64,000 nucleotides of DNA from Rhizophagus irregularis (lineage: Eukaryota > Glomeromycota > Glomeromycetes > Glomerales > Glomeraceae), in assembly GCF_026210795.1 (NCBI RefSeq), contig NC_089435.1, forward strand, positions 3,410,001-3,474,000. The letters are read 5' to 3'. The position numbers and the translations under genes were made by a program. Positions within the stretch are counted from its first letter, which is position 1. Each line of letters begins with the position of its first letter. Below the pieces are notes generated by a model. The model did no database searches. It was not told where the DNA came from and worked only from the letters and a program-made list of their open reading frames with translations. This document shows, in pieces, positions 60,417-64,000 of the stretch.

Positions 60417-60917
60417 ATGCCTAAAATTTCTTCGAAACAAAAAAATCGCAAAATTGTTACTTCATCCATGAAGAATAATAAGAATAATAGAAACAATAAC
60501 AATATCAATTCATTTCATCTCAGAAATGATCTCGCCGAAGTAAAACCTTCTTTTCCTACAACTGTAACCATGAAAGATTTAATCAGAAACGCTGTTAATT
60601 CTTACTCTCGAAGATCTCTTCCCAACGCTTTTTTCGCTTATAGAATGGCTTTAATTAACGAGTATCGTATTAAAAATCGTAAATTACCTCGTATGGGTGA
60701 AATTTCTAAAATCGCTAAAATTTTTTGGGATTTAGAACCTGATTATGTCAAGGATTCTTATAAAACTTTAACTAGAGATGCTAAATCATTATATAAACAG
60801 AATCAAATTGTTTTAGATAAAAATATGAATTATATCAAACAAAATAACATGGCAGGAGATCATGTTGAAGTTAATCAAGATACTAAGGGTTTCTCTTATT
60901 CAACATTTTACTGTTAA
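60417..60917 (+). CDS. HMG-box DNA-binding protein, MATA_HMG type
   Basis: Intronless, 166 aa. Residues 1-35 are basic and Asn-rich (nuclear-signal-like: SSKQKNRK, MKNNKNNRNNNN). An HMG box spans about 66-128: RRSLPNAFFAYRMALINEY, RMGEISKIAKIFWDLEP and VKDSYKTLTRDAKSLYKQ, with the characteristic P-NAF-Y start, central W and the basic third helix. This matches the fungal mating-type MATA_HMG subclass, which is strongly expanded in Rhizophagus; such proteins bind DNA sequence-specifically in the minor groove. There is no homeodomain gene pair next to it, so it is probably a dispersed family member and not a MAT locus. It is downstream of the sacsin-BTB cluster by 2.1 kb, with no sign of shared regulation. 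Confidence 0.85.
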   Translation: MPKISSKQKNRKIVTSSMKNNKNNRNNNNINSFHLRNDLAEVKPSFPTTVTMKDLIRNAVNSYSRRSLPNAFFAYRMALINEYRIKNRKLPRMGEISKIAKIFWDLEPDYVKDSYKTLTRDAKSLYKQNQIVLDKNMNYIKQNNMAGDHVEVNQDTKGFSYSTFYC

Positions 60918-62278
60918 ATTCTAACAGTAATATATATTTTTATGTTAGCTAGTTAGTAAATACTGTAGATAAGCAGATAGATACTATATAGTAGATTTTA
61001 TTTATGTAAAACAAGATAGATATTAGGTTATTTATTTAATTATTTGGTATTTATGTAACTTTGATAACAATATTAAGCATTTTTTTAAGAAATTTATATT
61101 TTTTTGTATTTATATTATTTATTCTATCAAATATTTATTTATTTATTTATTTATATTTAATAAACGAAATAATTTCTTTAAGATAAATATAAGATTATTG
61201 GGTAATACCTTATGCAGACATTCAAAATTCATGTTCCATATAAAAAGCATAGTGTAAATGTGTGAGATATTTAATCTAAATGATGAAGATATTTTACGCA
61301 ATAATAATTTTTATGATGCAACGTACGTAATTTACAAAGTTCCAAATAGTTAATATAGTTAATTCACTTCTGTATAGTACTTATCACTCAACTTTTGCAC
61401 ACACATAATGGTATCCAGTTTTAGTAAGTTTTAACCTTACTAAAGTACAAAAGTACAGGTAATAATTAAACATGGCGATCAGAACCCGAAAATTCAAAAT
61501 TTTGATACTCATTAAATCCGACTTTTTTTGTTTAGACTTTGTAATACTTTGACAATTAAATTTTAATATTTTATTTAAATGTTATAGTTTTTTTGCATAT
61601 AAAGATATAAAGATATAAAAGATATAAAATTATAATTTTTATTTTTTTATTTTTTTATTTTTATCTTTAATATGCTGATTAAAATTTTAATAAATCATTT
61701 TTTTTAAAAAAATTTTTGGATATTAAATAAGTGTTGCTTCTTACATTTTTTAATGCGTAAAGTCTTACAAATGAAAATGGTTTAAAAAGTACATCATTAA
61801 TAGCACGGACCCTGAAAATTGTCACAATTTTGCGTTTTCTAAGTGTTTCAGGATGATAAATACAGGCGGACTATCAATTTTATATTTTTTAATTTATTAT
61901 TTTTTTTAATAACGGAATAAATTACACAAGATATAATTTGTTTATTATTAATATTACACAAAGGAATAATTTAAAATCAAACTAAATTTATTATATACAT
62001 CTTATGAAGGTTAAACTAAATTCCTAATTCTAAGCTAATAGTATCGAAATTAATAAGTTAAGCTTACATGCATTGTTATATATGGTCACGTGTATATAAG
62101 TCACGTGCGGGACAGACAAACGTAAAATTCCTCCGCTCCGCTTCGGACAATTAGTATGATATTACCTCCGTTGATGCACTATGCACCAATATAGCCGATA
62201 TTTGACCATACCATAAATACATATTATACCCTTTATCGTCTACTGAATTATTGATATCGTTTAAAGTGTCGCATGTTT
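60918..62278. other. intergenic, nothing supported
   Basis: AT-rich. Two E-box-like CACGTG sites at 62096-62101 and 62102-62107 are followed by a short GC-richer stretch (CCTCCGCTCCGCTTCGGAC). No gene. Confidence 0.55.
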
Positions 62279-62443
62279 GAACTCCAGTTAGATAAATACA
62301 GATTCAAGTAGAATGAACTCTAGTTAGACAAATACAGATTCAAGTAGGAGAATGAACTCTAGTTAGATAAATACAGATTCAAGTGGAAGAATGAACTCTC
62401 GAACCCTAGTTAGATAAATACAGGTTCAAGTGGAAGAATTGAG
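62279..62443 (+). repeat. four-copy minisatellite, 36-47 bp unit
   Basis: GAACTCTAGTTAGATAAATA begins units at 62279, 62315, 62354 and about 62393 (the last with an 8-bp insertion), each continuing CAGATTCAAGT. Non-coding. Confidence 0.9.
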
Positions 62444-62909
62444 AAAAATTATATTTTTTTAAAAATTGTCTTTATACAGTACCAATTAATGATTATTAGT
62501 TTCACTTTATCAATTCTTCGTTATTAGAAGATTAGTTATTGTCATAAGTAATTTTAACTATATTCAAAATAAGATATTGAGAAAAAAAAAAAATTAAATA
62601 ATAAATAAACAATGTTACAATAATTTATTAATTTCCAATTATGAATTTACAATTACAGTAATTACAGTAAAGTTGAACATTCAAGCCATTAAATTTAGGA
62701 AACCTGTAGAGTGGGTAACACAATTTCTATATTAGAAGATAATCAGTGTAGCAGAGTACTATATAAGGAATTACAAAACGTATTATATTGTTTGTCATTT
62801 TTTTTTTTTTTGAAAGTATTATAATAAATAAATAATGTATTGTTTGTTACCATAACTGATAATAATTAACGTTAAAACTGAATATTTTAAACCATTTAAT
62901 AATGTTTAA

Positions 62910-63140
62910 ATGTTTGTTATTATTTCGAAAAAAAAATTTAAAAAAATGTTTCAAAATGATCTGCGAACACGTGTCATTTCAACATACATTCATTATCGGA
63001 GAAAATATTATGTAAATCCAAAAAGTATGCCCCAGTCTATGTCTTATATTTCTAAAATAAAAAAAAAATCCAAAAAGTATGAAAAAAAAAATAAGAAGTA
63101 TCTTATTATGAATAATCTTGATGAAAAAATTTTTTTTTAA
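62910..63140 (+). pseudogene. doubtful ORF, possible HMG-box scrap
   Basis: A 76-codon ORF rich in Lys: TYIHYRRKYYVN and MPQSMSYISKIKKKSKKYEK. The spacing of YRR, MP..M..ISKI and following basic residues weakly recalls helices 1-2 of an HMG box such as the one at 60417. The usual Trp is absent. It could be chance in an A-rich tract. Confidence 0.2.
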
Positions 63141-63143
63141 AGG

Positions 63144-63264
63144 TACAAGTGCGTTATAACGACATCTCGACGACGACATACAGTACTATTTTTTTTGGAT
63201 TCCTTTGATGTCGTTATATCATTATAACGACGAAGAATATCGTTATAATGGGCGACACTTGTAA
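63144..63264. repeat. foldback repeat with TTATAACGAC motifs
   Basis: The ends ACAAGTGCGTTATAACGAC (63145-) and, on the other strand, ACAAGTGTCGCCCATTATAA are inversely related. Between them GTCGTTATA and its complement occur four to five times. About 120 bp, no coding; MITE-like. Confidence 0.5.
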
Positions 63265-64000
63265 ATGAAAAAATTTTCGCAATCGACTGAAGGGTGATAT
63301 TTAAAAAAAATATCATTATTGAAAGAAAGCTTTTCTCGAGTTGAATTTCAAGTTAAAAACGAGTCATGCTATTATATTATACAACTAAAATTATTTTTAT
63401 ATGTTTATATGTGAAATTATAAGTTTATTTGGTGAATTATATAATTTTCAATTTATACTTCAAATAAATGATGTATTTTTACAATTTCCGATGAATATTT
63501 TTTTTTTATTTATTCATTTTATCTTTTCATCACAATTTTACTTAATAATAAAATTTACAGTAAATAATTTAAAAATATTAATATTATTAAACGGCCAAAT
63601 AAATAAATGTAATTATAATATTTTACTGTATGTGATAACGATATTCGATATTAAACTTTAAATTGATCGATTTTAACAGAATCTAAATTATTCAGAATTC
63701 TTAAATTAACTTATTAATCGAAATCGTTGTAACACGGACATGTACATTTCACGAAACATCATCACCGTTCTGTCATATCCCAATCAATTGATCCTACTGA
63801 ATTTCCTGTGTAGAATAGTAGAATACCTTCAGTGACAAACACTGAAAGAATATTTTATGGTTAGTTGTATATACTATTGCAATTTATTATTATTATTATT
63901 TTTTGAATTCGCAAGTGCTGTTGTCAAAAAAATATATAGGAATACTCAAATTTTTACATAATCAATCGGGTATAGTATGCGATAAATATTAGGCGATATG
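63265..64000. other. intergenic to window end, nothing supported
   Basis: AT-rich. ORF 63401-63661 is Phe/Ile-rich and without features. A weak hairpin GTGACAAACACTG near 63833 is the only pattern. Confidence 0.55.

Overview
This window looks like nuclear DNA of an arbuscular mycorrhizal fungus, most likely Rhizophagus (R. irregularis type). I infer this from the very AT-rich sequence, the short GT-AG introns (about 55-110 bp, often near 70), and the gene families present: a solitary MATA_HMG-type HMG-box gene, large sacsin-like ATPase genes, a class 3 lipase, and fragments of kinase, F-box and other families I associate with this genus. No database search was possible, so the species call is an inference.

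Layout. 1-10.5 kb is gene-poor and rich in relics: one small secreted cysteine-rich protein (2071-2262), a Tc1/mariner relic with perfect TIRs and TA duplications (3803-4740), an F-box fragment, a pogo-like transposase relic with a 60-bp intron, an eight-exon decayed gene (6.6-9.0 kb) with a minisatellite inside it, a minus-strand decayed coding region and a small TA-flanked MITE. An intact secreted class 3 lipase is at 10.9-12.1 kb (minus). 12.4-15.9 kb holds repeats and a rearranged kinase fragment.

16.7-28.8 kb is a direct tandem duplication of a roughly 5-kb unit. Each copy carries an intact seven-exon minus-strand gene for a multi-pass membrane protein of unknown family. Copy A was later hit by a foldback MITE (20180-20562) and a 1.7-kb TIR element (21732-23450); copy B shows both pre-insertion sites. 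28.8-33.4 kb has only retroelement-like and decayed coding scraps.

33.4-58.3 kb is the centrepiece: three tandem, same-strand, multi-exon genes for giant sacsin-like proteins (reconstructed at 2837, 2919 and 1467 aa) that all end in a BTB/POZ domain. The first two have two GHKL/HSP90-like ATPase modules; the third has only the second module plus BTB. In the first gene the second ATPase has an in-frame loss of its glycine-rich ATP-binding motif. The architecture suggests ATP-dependent chaperone modules joined to a CUL3-type substrate adaptor. The intronless HMG-box gene lies 2.1 kb downstream; the last 3 kb hold a minisatellite, a foldback repeat and one doubtful ORF.
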